Source: a virus. Taken from it: 54,548 nt of DNA. The notes under the pieces are model-generated. The model ran no database searches, had not been told where the DNA came from, and saw only the letters and a list, made by a program, of their open reading frames with translations. Below, piece by piece: positions 39,747-48,892 of this stretch. How positions within the stretch are numbered: position 1 is the stretch's first letter; each line of letters begins with the position of its first letter. The stretch lies in IMG/VR virus record IMGVR_UViG_3300015373_000006, positions 1-54,548 of that record; one strand, given 5' to 3'. The translations under genes were made by a program, and so were the position numbers.

Positions 39747-40372
39747 GCGATCCCCCATTCCATCTTCAGCGGAGCCAGCTTTACGGCATGGCGCTCCCAG
39801 GAATTGCTCGTGGCGAAGGCGGGTGATTCAACGCCGCCAGCACCGATCAGACCGAACGGTGACTGCGCCTGCTGCCAATGCTCCACGGCGCGTTCCAGAC
39901 AGACTTCGACTGCGAGCGCAGGCGGATTGGCGTAGGGGGCGTCGGAGTTGCCGACCTCATGGTCGATTTCCCGTGACGCTGCGATCAGGACGCGCTCCAA
40001 GGCCGCATGACGAGCCGTGGCATCGACCTTCACCAGCCGAGCCAACTCATCGACGCTGGCGTAGGGCGCGGTGAGGAATTCGCTGTTCTGCGCCGGGATG
40101 GACGGAAGGCTGACGTTGCTGCTGCCGTCGGCGAAGATGACGCGATACCAAAGGTCGGCCGTGCTGCTGGCAAGCGACGTGGTGAAGCTCCTGCTCTGAG
40201 GGTCGGCCGGGTCCACATCCGTCGGCGAGAGCGCGATCACGTCGATCTGCGTCCAGATCGTGTCGTCGGAGAGCGTGTCGGTGTCGCTCTCCTCAATCCG
40301 TACCTCGCTCCAGGGGATCGAATCGAAGCGAGCCGGAGGCGTGTAGTCCTCAAAGGAAATGATCTGCGTCAT
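39743..40372 (-). CDS. Head-tail connector with N-terminal FN3-like domain, 209 aa
   Basis: The C-terminal half (PYASVDELARLVKVDATARHA and on) is the helical gp6-like connector signature. The first 105 residues look like a fibronectin-III-type beta domain (WTQIDVIALSPTDVDPADPQ, DLWYRVIFADGSSNVSLPS), which is unusual in connectors and may sit at the neck surface. Confidence 0.65.
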   Translation of the reverse strand: MTQIISFEDYTPPARFDSIPWSEVRIEESDTDTLSDDTIWTQIDVIALSPTDVDPADPQSRSFTTSLASSTADLWYRVIFADGSSNVSLPSIPAQNSEFLTAPYASVDELARLVKVDATARHAALERVLIAASREIDHEVGNSDAPYANPPALAVEVCLERAVEHWQQAQSPFGLIGAGGVESPAFATSNSWERHAVKLAPLKMEWGIA

Positions 40373-42252
40373 GTGATCCTCCCGCCGACAGGCACCGCTA
40401 CGCGCCCCGACTTCCCGAGTTCAAGTCCGAGCGGCGGTTGCTCGCCGAAGTCGATGGTTCCGCTGTCCCATTCCCCGCCGATCACCGTGGCGGCCCATTG
40501 GGAATTGATGTGGAAGATCAAATTCATTGCGCTGTCGCCGTACACCAACACCACGCCGTCGGTGACACCGATGTAGTTGAGCGCCATCGACGCGGAGGCA
40601 AATGTCTCGCGTGTCGAGGTGGATGCCGGGGTGAACAGGAACCCGGCAATCGGTGGCCCAAATGGTCCCATTCCGCCGAAGATGTAGCGGTGGGTGGCTG
40701 TCACGCCGAATGTCGTGCGCGTGCCACTCGTGCTGGCACCGAAATGCAGGCCAAATGCTGACGAACCGAACGCGCCCGAGGCGGTTGTGAGAATCTGGAA
40801 CAGCAGCGCTGTGGTGGTCGAGTCGAAGGTGGTGCGTACACCCGTACTCGTTACGGCAAACACCTCGCCCATCGCGCTCACGCCGAACGTGCTGCGGATC
40901 GCGGATGTCGTAAGGCCGAGATTCAACGCTGTGCTGGTGGAGGCGAATGTATTTCTCCTGCCGCTGGAGGTGGCGCTGAAGTTCAGCCCCGTACTTGTCG
41001 TGGCGAACGTCGAGCGGCTGCCCGAGGTCGTGATGCCGACCGAGAGTGCCATGCTCGCCGAGCCGAAATAGGTCTGGAAGCCACCTGTTACGAATCCGTC
41101 CGTCGAGACGGAGTAGTTGAGGGACGTGCTGGAGGCTCCCAACCTCGTGCGCGTCCCCGCCGTAGTGATGCTGACCGTTTCCGTCGTCGTGGTCGCCCCG
41201 AACGTCGTGCGTACCCCCGAGGTCGTGAAGGTGTCGGTGAGCGCTGTCGCTGTCACGCCGAAGGTCTTTTTGAAGCCCGACGTGACGACGCTGAACGTCT
41301 CAGCCATGACCGAGGCTGCGAAGGCACCGAGCCTGCCGACGGTGGTGAAGGTGTCCGTCAGGGCAGTCGTCGTAGCTGCGAACGTCTTTCGCACGCCCGA
41401 CGTGGTGATCGTGTCGGTGAGGGCCGTGCTTGTCACGCCGAACGTCTTTCGCACGCCGGAGGTTGTGATCCCGTCCGACAGCGAGGTAGTCGTGGTGCCG
41501 AAGGTCTTGCGAACGCCTGACGTTGTGATCGTGTCCGTAAGCGCGGTCGTCGTTGCTCCGGTCTGCATCGTGGACTTGAAGCCGACCGAGCAGGTGAGCG
41601 CACGAGCAGAGGTCGTCGCCGACCAAGTGACCGTCGCCGTGCCCGACGATCCCGCAGAGCTGGAGCCTGTCTTGAACAGGTCGGACACCTCAACGACGTG
41701 CCCGGTGCCCGTCGTCGTTTGGTTGTCGTAGCGCTCGGTGAACGTGGCAACGGTCGAGGTCTGCCCTGACGACTCCAGAATCTTCACGGCGATGCCGACC
41801 ACGAGCGAGTTGTTCGTGCCTGTGGTGAACGCCGGGATGACGGAGGTGGTCGTCTGCGCCGAGAGATCAGACGAGGCAACCGTGCCATCCAGCGTTGTAG
41901 TCGTGCCTGTCCAGGCGAGAATCTGTGCGCCGGACGAGTCACCGCTCGTGCCTGTGGTCAGCCCCGTCCAGGTGATCGTCGGGCTGTCCGTCGCGGTGCC
42001 ATCAGCAATCCGCGTGAACACATAGATTTTCCCGCCCGAGGCTGTGCCCGAGGCGACCGGGAAGCCTGTCGGCAGGCTCCAGCCGCTCGGCGTCGAGACA
42101 GTGGCGGAGTTCGATCTGCTCTCGGTAACGCAGAGCAAGAGGTCCCCAGACTGCCGTGAAGCCGGAGCCGTCGGTGTGAGGCTGGTCGGATTCGCAACAT
42201 TGTTTGCCGTGAACGAGGACGTTCCGGCTGCACGGAAGGTGGGGTTTGCCAC
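40369..42252 (-). CDS. Structural protein with 20-residue tandem repeats, 627 aa
   Basis: Residues 1-235 are a Ser/Thr/Gly-rich beta-type domain. From about residue 236 to 535 there are about 15 copies of a 20-residue unit, consensus TALTDTITTSGVRKTFGVTS with variation at most sites. The last 90 residues form a different end. Probably an elongated, beta-solenoid-like virion fibre or adhesin. GTG start without ribosome binding site, overlapping the previous stop (TAGTG). Confidence 0.7.
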   Translation of the reverse strand: MANPTFRAAGTSSFTANNVANPTSLTPTAPASRQSGDLLLCVTESRSNSATVSTPSGWSLPTGFPVASGTASGGKIYVFTRIADGTATDSPTITWTGLTTGTSGDSSGAQILAWTGTTTTLDGTVASSDLSAQTTTSVIPAFTTGTNNSLVVGIAVKILESSGQTSTVATFTERYDNQTTTGTGHVVEVSDLFKTGSSSAGSSGTATVTWSATTSARALTCSVGFKSTMQTGATTTALTDTITTSGVRKTFGTTTTSLSDGITTSGVRKTFGVTSTALTDTITTSGVRKTFAATTTALTDTFTTVGRLGAFAASVMAETFSVVTSGFKKTFGVTATALTDTFTTSGVRTTFGATTTTETVSITTAGTRTRLGASSTSLNYSVSTDGFVTGGFQTYFGSASMALSVGITTSGSRSTFATTSTGLNFSATSSGRRNTFASTSTALNLGLTTSAIRSTFGVSAMGEVFAVTSTGVRTTFDSTTTALLFQILTTASGAFGSSAFGLHFGASTSGTRTTFGVTATHRYIFGGMGPFGPPIAGFLFTPASTSTRETFASASMALNYIGVTDGVVLVYGDSAMNLIFHINSQWAATVIGGEWDSGTIDFGEQPPLGLELGKSGRVAVPVGGRIT

Positions 42253-42644
42253 TAGGCGGCTGTGGGGGTGATGGCGACGGTCAGCGAGCCGGATGCGATG
42301 GTGAAGGTGTCGCCGACGGCGACCGTCTTGGAGGCTGCGAGATCGTCCGAGCCGAGGAACGTCCCTGCCGATGATGCGGTCCAGAACGAGACGTGCGAGT
42401 ACGTCTCGGCCGTGCTTACGTTCGTCCAAACGAGATCAGCGTTGGTCGAGATCGAACCTCCCGAGGCTGTGCCGAAGGCCGCCTGCTGTCTCGTCGTATT
42501 GCCTGCGGCGGCCGTAGTGCCAGCAGAGCCGGGATCGGCCGTGTGCAGCTTGACCCAGAAGGCTGCATTGCCGCCGTAGGACGTGCCCTTGCAGTAGGCC
42601 GTAATCATCGAGTTAGCTTCGGTGTCCTTGATTCCAACTGCCAT
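42252..42644 (-). CDS. Fibre-like structural protein, 130 aa
   Basis: The segment VKLHTADPGSAGTTAAAGN is a signature I recall from short tail-fibre-like or head-decoration proteins (LHTGDP family); the remainder is beta-rich. It sits after the capsid gene, so head decoration is possible. A similar type lies at 52080-52469. Confidence 0.6.
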   Translation of the reverse strand: MAVGIKDTEANSMITAYCKGTSYGGNAAFWVKLHTADPGSAGTTAAAGNTTRQQAAFGTASGGSISTNADLVWTNVSTAETYSHVSFWTASSAGTFLGSDDLAASKTVAVGDTFTIASGSLTVAITPTAA

Positions 42645-42755
42645 TGATTCCTCCTCTCAAATGGCCCCGAGGGGGCCGCCCCATTCCTGGCTTTGTGGAA
42701 ACCGTGGACGCGGGCGGCCCCCTTTTGCGGCGCAGGGGCTTCCTCTCCTATGCGG

Positions 42756-44051
42756 CTAGGAGAGCTTGACGAACCTCTGCGGATCGAACACCTTGCTCTG
42801 GAAGGCACCGATCACGCCGACCTCCATCCCGCCGATGGCAGGCTCGACGGCTCGCATTTCGACGGGTGCCCCCGGCGTCTCTCCGACCAGGAACGCCGAC
42901 GAGTCGCCGACGATGGCCCGGTTGGTGTCGAAGCCGTAGCTCCCCACGACGCGGAGGCCACGGAAGGTGCCCGTCATCGAAGCGATGTCGAGGTTGCCGA
43001 CCGCGCTGATGTTGAGGACCTGATCGGTTGCGATGCCCGCGAGGGCGAAGAACCGATTGGCCGAGAGGTAGAGCGTGTTCGTGCGTGCCCGTCCACCCGT
43101 GGTGCTGTAGATGGAGCTGATGGCCGCAACGATGGCCGCCGACCACGCCGCGAAGTTCTCCGTCCCGGCCGTTCCGAGCGGCACCGAGATCGTGCCAATG
43201 GCCGTGCCGGAGAGTTCGGTGCAAGCGGCCGTCTCGGTCGCACGCCCGTAAGCCTCAGCAGCCAGATCGAACCAAAGCTGAAGGGCGTTCGGGGTGGACC
43301 AATTGATCGCCTGCCACGACAGGTCGCCTGCACCCAGGTAGGTGTCAGCCGTCATATCTTCCAGGCTGACCTCCATCTTCTGCGTGCCTGCCTCGGTCTT
43401 TTCAGACCCCTGCTTCAGCACCTCGGGGCGCTGCCCGATCTTCGGGTAGGTCAGCTTGCCGCTGGACAGATCGACCCGGCGAGCGGTCGTGACCACGGGC
43501 CGGGAACCGTCGATGATGTCCATGATCTGCGCCATGTGCTGCGGCGGGAGCAGACCTTCGATGTCGCTCGTTGTGGTGTTCTGGACGGTGCGCTGCAACC
43601 GCTCCATCGCCTGCTCTCGCACCTGAGTAGCCCCACCGGGGCCATCCACCTGCGAGGCGATGAGATCGAAGCGGCTGAGGATCACGTCGCGGGCGTAGGC
43701 CGCATACGTGCGGTACACGACCGGGCCGTCATCGCCGAACTCCACGAGGCCCGTCCCGGTGCCGAGCGATGAGCCGTTGCCGCCGCTCTGATCCTGGCGA
43801 CCACGAAGCACGGCCGAGACATCCCTCGCCCCGTCCACGCGCTCCAGGTCGTCAGCGAGCATCCCGATCTCCGTCTCCAGCTCGGTGAGGTGGGTGCGGT
43901 GACGAGAAAGCTGCTCGGCCTCGTACTCGGCGAGTTCCCGATGCTCCTCCTCGGCGAGTTCGATGATGTCGCCGATCTTCTCCTCGGTGCGGGAACGCTC
44001 GTCGGCAAGCCGCTCCAAGCGCATCCGCGTTACGTTCACAAGCCCTGACAC
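42756..44051 (-). CDS. Major capsid protein (HK97 fold), 431 aa
   Basis: GTG start eight bases after GGGAGG. Residues about 10-70 form a charged coiled coil like the scaffolding delta domain of HK97 capsids; the rest, ending VIGAFQSKVFDPQRFVKLS, has the expected length and capsid-like features (TGGRARTNTLYLSANRFF, FDTNRAIVGDSSAF). The protease encoded just upstream likely removes the N-terminus. Its own promoter lies at 44197-44226. Confidence 0.85.
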   Translation of the reverse strand: MSGLVNVTRMRLERLADERSRTEEKIGDIIELAEEEHRELAEYEAEQLSRHRTHLTELETEIGMLADDLERVDGARDVSAVLRGRQDQSGGNGSSLGTGTGLVEFGDDGPVVYRTYAAYARDVILSRFDLIASQVDGPGGATQVREQAMERLQRTVQNTTTSDIEGLLPPQHMAQIMDIIDGSRPVVTTARRVDLSSGKLTYPKIGQRPEVLKQGSEKTEAGTQKMEVSLEDMTADTYLGAGDLSWQAINWSTPNALQLWFDLAAEAYGRATETAACTELSGTAIGTISVPLGTAGTENFAAWSAAIVAAISSIYSTTGGRARTNTLYLSANRFFALAGIATDQVLNISAVGNLDIASMTGTFRGLRVVGSYGFDTNRAIVGDSSAFLVGETPGAPVEMRAVEPAIGGMEVGVIGAFQSKVFDPQRFVKLS

Positions 44052-44149
44052 GGGTTGTTCCTCCCTTTCGTTCTGTATGGGCTTCCGTGGCGGGTGTCGC
44101 TTGCCTTCGCGCGGGGGTGTCGCCATTCGCAGCGATGTGCCCGTGTCCG

Positions 44150-44171
44150 AAAGGCGGCGATGTGCGCCTTT
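44150..44171 (-). promoter_or_regulatory. Hairpin in the capsid leader
   Basis: AAAGGCG (44171-44165 on the minus strand) pairs with CGCCTTT (44156-44150). It lies between the capsid promoter and gene; the following U-run is short, so it may be an attenuator or mRNA-stabilising element. Confidence 0.45.
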
Positions 44172-44196
44172 ATTTCTTGCGAACTACAACTGCCTG

Positions 44197-44226
44197 CATA
44201 TAAGTAGATTACGGGGTTCACGTCAA
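44197..44226 (-). promoter_or_regulatory. Promoter of the capsid gene
   Basis: TTGACG (44226-44221), 18-bp spacer, TATATG (44202-44197) on the minus strand, in the gap between protease and capsid genes; the leader is about 140 nt. Good match to a sigma-70-type promoter and consistent with extra capsid expression. Confidence 0.65.
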
Positions 44227-44277
44227 GGGGTATTTCTGCGTTTTGGCCTGGTTTTGGCCGAGTATTTCTCCAGCTCG

Positions 44278-45633
44278 CTAGCCCCCGGCCAATGCCCGAA
44301 GGCCGTCGGGCGGTGTCTTGCCAGCCGCCGCGTAGTAGCGGAGCAGCTTGCGGGCCGCTGATGCCCGCATCGCCGGAGTGACATCGGCGAGTGGAGTGCG
44401 AGCGCCTTCCAGGGCCGCAGCAGCAGGCCCGAGAGCATTGACGTTCAGCGTCCCATCCGGCTCCAGCACAGGGACAGAGCAGCGTTCTTTGACGCTGGCA
44501 TCCCCGCCACGGTCGATCAGCGTGGCCCGCTGGTACTCCTCCTCCGTGTACCGAGAGGCCGATCCATCCCACGGCTTCTGCGTGACAGCGATCCGCTTCA
44601 GCGGCCGATGCGGTGACACGGCCTTGCCGCGAGCCATGCCCACGAGCTGCGGCGGCGGGTCGATGAGAGCCTGGTTGTAGTAGCGCATGAGCATCTGCGC
44701 GGCCCGCATCTTGATCGACGTGGACAGTCCTCGGAGCGCTCCCCGCTGAAGAATCGCCACGGCAGGCTCCAGGGCGTTCATGTTGATCGCCCCGTCCGGC
44801 TCCAGAACAACGAGATCGCACCGTTCCTTTGCAGGTGCATCGCCGCCGCGATCCACCAGGCAGGCAGCCTCGTACTCCTCGTCCGTGTAGCGATCCGGGT
44901 CTGGGTTCCACGACCCATGTGCGATGGCCGTGCGCTTGATCGCATGGATGCCGAGTGCTTCCAGCCGCTCCGTTAGCTCTGGATCGGCGTGCGGGACTTC
45001 GATGTCGGCGAGGACGGGCGCGGCTCGTACAGCCACGACCTCTGCGCCCTGGAAGGCAGGGAAGCGGCAGAGGCTCACCTTGTCGATGTGAGCGCGGAGC
45101 CGCTGCATGATGCCGCGCTCGTTCTTGCGCGACTTCAGCGGGATGTATTCGACCGACATCCCGGTCAGCAAGCCGTCGTTCACCATCTGGAGCGCCTTGT
45201 CTCCGTCGGCGTTGTCGTGAACACGGAAGCTGGCCCGCAGGAAATTGGCACCCTCGTCGGCGAGTGAGACTCCATGCCCAACGATCCCGCGCAGCCCGCC
45301 CTCATGCTCAAAGTTGAGCCACACCTTCACCTTGTCGGCTGCCCTGGTCTGCTTGTCGAACGCGCCTGGTACGAACTCCTCCATGTACGGGATGAAGAAC
45401 GGCGGATCGGCCACCTGCGCCGGGGTGTTGTAGGGAACGATGCGGGCGTCGATGGTGCGACCATCGCCCTGCTCCATTTCGACCGCGTACTCCCGTGTGC
45501 GAACCGTGCGCTCCAGCGCGTCCTCGGGCGGGTCGGTCGGCGGCGTCTCCTCGCCGGGTTCAGCTTCCGGCTCCGGCTCCGGCGTCGGCTCATCCTGCGG
45601 CTCGGCTTCCGGGTCGATGACTGTTTCGCTCAT
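44278..45633 (-). CDS. Prohead protease with duplicated C-terminal domain, 451 aa
   Basis: After a Pro/Glu-rich leader (about 1-40), residues 45-200 form an HK97-like S78 protease: H110 (WLNFEHEGG) and S160 (LTGMSVEYIP) are the catalytic pair. Then a domain is present twice, 241-320 and 354-436, both with YT(D/E)EEY, DRGGD, KERC and (V/L)LEPDG. The repeat may bind the capsid during assembly. ATG at 45633. Confidence 0.8.
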   Translation of the reverse strand: MSETVIDPEAEPQDEPTPEPEPEAEPGEETPPTDPPEDALERTVRTREYAVEMEQGDGRTIDARIVPYNTPAQVADPPFFIPYMEEFVPGAFDKQTRAADKVKVWLNFEHEGGLRGIVGHGVSLADEGANFLRASFRVHDNADGDKALQMVNDGLLTGMSVEYIPLKSRKNERGIMQRLRAHIDKVSLCRFPAFQGAEVVAVRAAPVLADIEVPHADPELTERLEALGIHAIKRTAIAHGSWNPDPDRYTDEEYEAACLVDRGGDAPAKERCDLVVLEPDGAINMNALEPAVAILQRGALRGLSTSIKMRAAQMLMRYYNQALIDPPPQLVGMARGKAVSPHRPLKRIAVTQKPWDGSASRYTEEEYQRATLIDRGGDASVKERCSVPVLEPDGTLNVNALGPAAAALEGARTPLADVTPAMRASAARKLLRYYAAAGKTPPDGLRALAGG

Positions 45634-45643
45634 GTGAACCTCC

Positions 45644-46891
45644 TCACGGGGACAGCACCCCTTCGACCACAGCGTCCTGAGCCATAGCGGGCCGCAGCGG
45701 TTGGACGTTGGTGTTGGAATTTGCGACGGCAGGCGTCCTGAGTTCATCGACAGCGCCTAGCTCATCACCCTGCTCTAGCGGCGGAAGCCGCAGGACGGCC
45801 GCGCGGTACTCGTCCACAGTGACCGCGCCGTCAGCCAGCAGTTGCGACCACGCCTTGACCAGCTCCGGCAGCGGCGGGGCGAGAATGTCGCGGGCGTCGA
45901 ATTCGACCCAGGAGCCGCGCGGCAGCATTTGGGCCGAGAGCGCTTGTGAGATACGGAACTGCGCTGGCCGCAACTCCGTGCGCCACCACTGTTCGATCAA
46001 CATATCCGGCGACTGATAGGTCAAGCTGCCCTCCAGCGGCATCCCGAGCAGGAAGGGCGGGACACCGAAGGCCGAGGCGATGACGCGAGCCTCAAACTGC
46101 TGCGCGTCGAGGAGCAGCAGGTCCTTGGGCGAGAAAGCAAGCTGCTCAAATTCGATCTCGGGCGGAAGGACTGCGGGGAGGCCGCGACGGACCGCTGAGG
46201 CCAGCGCCCACTGATTCTGAATTCCCGCCGCCTGAGCCTTGTCGATCTTGTGACCTTTTTGCAGCTTCAAGACGGCGTGCGGAACGGACCCCTCGCCGAC
46301 CATTACCTGCCCGAGTTCGCCAGCCGCGAGCGAGGCCCACAAGTGCGGGGCATAGGAGCGGAGGGCGCTGGTGCCCCGCAACCCTCCGCGCGGATCGCGG
46401 GTGATCTGCACCACGCGCGACGAGTCGAGCAGGGTGTTGCCCGAACGGTATTTCCTCGTCCCGTCAGCGTTCTGCTCGACAGAGATCGGCTCCGGGTTGA
46501 GGACGGTCCAGCCGGACGGCAGGCCGTTCGCATAGGTCGAGGTGACGTAGAGGAAGGCGTCGCCCCATCCGTACATCGACCATGTGGCCGCGAAAACGGC
46601 ATCGCCGATGCCGTTCGGATACCAAATCGGATCAGGATTCGATACCCAGGCGGGCGTCGTGGTGCCGAAGAAGCGCAGGGGCATGGAGGCGATCTCCTGG
46701 CAGCAGAGCTGCATACAGCGATTCGCCACCCACACGCGGTCGATCAGGCGCGGTGTGAAGCCCGTGCCCTTCAGCGTCTCCCAGAAATTGTGCATCTGGG
46801 TGTCCCAATCGACGGTCGTGTCCTGGCGCTCTAGGGTGTCGTCGCGCTTGAACGTCGGGAACAGATCACCAAATTTCAATCGGGCCACCAC
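45644..46891 (-). CDS. Portal protein, 415 aa
   Basis: HK97-type portal: WANRCMQLCCQEIASMP-like N-terminal region, IASAFGVPPFLLGMPLEG in the stem, and size typical of the family. Two GTG codons (46891, 46888) could start it; GGAGG lies just upstream. It overlaps the terminase end by 26 bp and precedes the protease. Confidence 0.85.
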   Translation of the reverse strand: MVARLKFGDLFPTFKRDDTLERQDTTVDWDTQMHNFWETLKGTGFTPRLIDRVWVANRCMQLCCQEIASMPLRFFGTTTPAWVSNPDPIWYPNGIGDAVFAATWSMYGWGDAFLYVTSTYANGLPSGWTVLNPEPISVEQNADGTRKYRSGNTLLDSSRVVQITRDPRGGLRGTSALRSYAPHLWASLAAGELGQVMVGEGSVPHAVLKLQKGHKIDKAQAAGIQNQWALASAVRRGLPAVLPPEIEFEQLAFSPKDLLLLDAQQFEARVIASAFGVPPFLLGMPLEGSLTYQSPDMLIEQWWRTELRPAQFRISQALSAQMLPRGSWVEFDARDILAPPLPELVKAWSQLLADGAVTVDEYRAAVLRLPPLEQGDELGAVDELRTPAVANSNTNVQPLRPAMAQDAVVEGVLSP

Positions 46892-48305
46892 CCTCCGGCA
46901 TTTGCATAGCGGCCCACAGCGCTAGCGTCGATGAGACGAGCGGGCTGATGTCCACGTTGGAGTCCTTTCTCGACCAAGCCCATGCGTCTCCGAGCGGCCT
47001 GGTCGCAGCGCCCTTGATGGCGTTGCGGAGGTCAGCGCTGCCAAGGTGCCGCAGCGTCTTTTCATTCACGGCGTCGAGCAGGAGGCCGCAGGCTTGTCCA
47101 TGCTCGGAAGCGGTCATGCCTTCGATCAGCACGCCCGCCTCCTCGACGGCGTGCATCATCGACCCGGATGGCCCGAAGGTGTCGCAGACGACCATGTGCG
47201 GCTCGTGGTCATCGACGTACCTACTGAGGGCATCGGGAATCCAGCCCGTGCCGTTCTTCTGCGCGATCACCTCGACGTGCCATTGCCCGTCGGCGTTACG
47301 ACCAGCAGCAGCGATGGACGCCTTGCGCTCCGGTGAAATGTCGTAGGCGAGGCAGACGGGGTTGAGCAGAACGGAGTTCGGATCGGCTAGCTCGTCCCAC
47401 TGTTCCAGCGGGATCATCGTGACCGTTACCTCGTCGGTGCGCGGCCAATCGCCGACGTTCAGACGCTCGACGGCGAAGATGCGTCGCTCGACTGAGCGCT
47501 GCTCGTGAGCGATGTGTTCGGGTCGGATGCGAATGTCGAGCGCCGGGTTTGATTCCCGCCACAGCGTTTGGTCCACAGCCAAATCGTCTGTTATCTCGGA
47601 GGGATTGTCGAAGTCGAGCGACCACTCGGCATAAACGAGCGAGGGGTCGTTGCCCTCCTGACCACGTTCACGGAGGCGGGCGAGGACGACCCCGTGTTCA
47701 TGGACGAGCTGGTCCACCGCCGACCCGCCGTACCAAACCTGCGGATCGGGACGTGCAGAAAGCGTTGGTAGGAGTGCCCCCATCGCCATATCAGGCAGGA
47801 ACATGGCCTCGTCCAAAATGAGGAGGTCGCAACTGAATCCACGGCCGCCGCCTTTCGTTCGTGTCCGGTATCGGATGCGGTTTCCATTCGTAAGTTCGAC
47901 CCCCTCCTCGCCGTGCGAGCGCCGAATCTGCTTGATCTGGCGCTCCAGCTCGGGCGTGTCCTCAATGTAAGAGAGCAGTCGGCGGAACGCCTCCAGCGAG
48001 GTGTCGAATTGGTGCGCCGAGTGGATGACGAATTGGTCCTTGAGCAAGAACAGGCTGGCTAGCTCGCGGGCCTCCTCGATAGCGCCTTTGCCGTTCTGCC
48101 GGGGGACGACGCACCCGACTTCAAAAGCCGCCCACCTGCCATCGTTGCGTCCACAGCCATGAATCAGCATGAACTCCTGCCACGGGTCGAGCTTCAGGCC
48201 CGCGCGAGCGGCGAGGTCGATAGCCTCCCGGCCGAACGAGTCATCGTCGTACTCAGGCCATGACGCGATGCGGGGCGGGACATATGGCGGTGCGGCTGTT
48301 ACCAC
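46866..48305 (-). CDS. Terminase large subunit, 479 aa
   Basis: Walker A VPRQNGKG (67-74) and Walker B DLLILDEAM (160-168) in the ATPase; the nuclease part has acidic positions in VCLAYDIS and MVVCDTFGPS. It packages DNA into the prohead. The GTG at 48305 follows AAGGTGAG by six bases and overlaps the HNH stop, so it is preferred to a GTG 20 codons earlier. Confidence 0.9.
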   Translation of the reverse strand: MVTAAPPYVPPRIASWPEYDDDSFGREAIDLAARAGLKLDPWQEFMLIHGCGRNDGRWAAFEVGCVVPRQNGKGAIEEARELASLFLLKDQFVIHSAHQFDTSLEAFRRLLSYIEDTPELERQIKQIRRSHGEEGVELTNGNRIRYRTRTKGGGRGFSCDLLILDEAMFLPDMAMGALLPTLSARPDPQVWYGGSAVDQLVHEHGVVLARLRERGQEGNDPSLVYAEWSLDFDNPSEITDDLAVDQTLWRESNPALDIRIRPEHIAHEQRSVERRIFAVERLNVGDWPRTDEVTVTMIPLEQWDELADPNSVLLNPVCLAYDISPERKASIAAAGRNADGQWHVEVIAQKNGTGWIPDALSRYVDDHEPHMVVCDTFGPSGSMMHAVEEAGVLIEGMTASEHGQACGLLLDAVNEKTLRHLGSADLRNAIKGAATRPLGDAWAWSRKDSNVDISPLVSSTLALWAAMQMPEGGGPIEIW

Positions 48306-48562
48306 GCTCGACTCACCTTCAGGTGTCGGGAGTTCGTCTTGTTCGCTGCTGCAATCAGGTTGCACCGCTCATGTTCTGGCCCTGAGTACGTGCTGCGATC
48401 ATCGGTGTGTCCCAGATGCCATTTCTGGCCTGGTCGAATCGGCTTCTCACAGCGCGGGCAGATCACCGTCCCTGTGGCAACCAGCGGTGCGAGACGTTGG
48501 CGCGTCGCCTGATGCGTGCGACCGTATCCCCGCGCCGCTGCGCTTCGCAGGTGCCGCCTCAT
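48299..48562 (-). CDS. HNH endonuclease, 87 aa
   Basis: Two Cys in CPRCEKPI and the HNH-type core WHLGHTDDRSTYSGPEHERC, followed by N. This small HNH next to the terminase is the usual arrangement in HK97-like phages, where it helps genome cleavage during packaging. The ATG overlaps the stop of the upstream acidic protein. Confidence 0.85.
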   Translation of the reverse strand: MRRHLRSAAARGYGRTHQATRQRLAPLVATGTVICPRCEKPIRPGQKWHLGHTDDRSTYSGPEHERCNLIAAANKTNSRHLKVSRAW

Positions 48563-48753
48563 TCGTCGCTTGACACCTTGACGCCCGAGCGCTTCGGCCT
48601 CGGCGCTGGTTCCTCGGCTGCGCCTTCCTCCTCGGCTACGCCTTCCTCCTCGGCTGCCTCCTGTACCGCTTCCAGCGCTGGCTTGTCCTTGTCGTACTTT
48701 GTCGCGGTGACTGCAAATTCCCCCGCCTCGCGGCGCTCTCTATACGACGGCAT
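48559..48753 (-). CDS. Small acidic protein, 64 aa
   Basis: MPSYRERREAGEFAVTATKY then a Glu/Ala-rich low-complexity middle and a basic end. It may be a small terminase substitute by position, but it has no HTH. ATG seven bases after GTAGGAGG. Confidence 0.55.
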   Translation of the reverse strand: MPSYRERREAGEFAVTATKYDKDKPALEAVQEAAEEEGVAEEEGAAEEPAPRPKRSGVKVSSDE

Positions 48754-48787
48754 TTCGTCCTCCTACGGGTGAATCAGGGCAGAAGAA

Positions 48788-48805
48788 AACCGCCTTGCGG
48801 CGGTT
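48788..48805 (-). terminator. Hairpin with U-run between late promoter and packaging genes
   Basis: AACCGCC-GCAA-GGCGGTT on the minus strand followed by TTCTTCT. It ends transcripts of the fibre operon or, because a promoter at 48862-48890 lies upstream, acts as an attenuator before the packaging genes. Confidence 0.75.
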
Positions 48806-48861
48806 GGGGGGTGGCTTTCGCATGGGCGTGCGTGCGTGTGGTCGCACTCCACGTTGTCAAG

Positions 48862-48890
48862 ACAGTAGCCTAGCGAATAGAATTATGCAA
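48862..48890 (-). promoter_or_regulatory. Putative late promoter
   Basis: TTGCAT (48890-48885), 17 bp, TACTGT (48867-48862) on the minus strand, downstream of the fibre gene and upstream of the small acidic, HNH and terminase genes. Confidence 0.5.
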
Positions 48891-48892
48891 TC

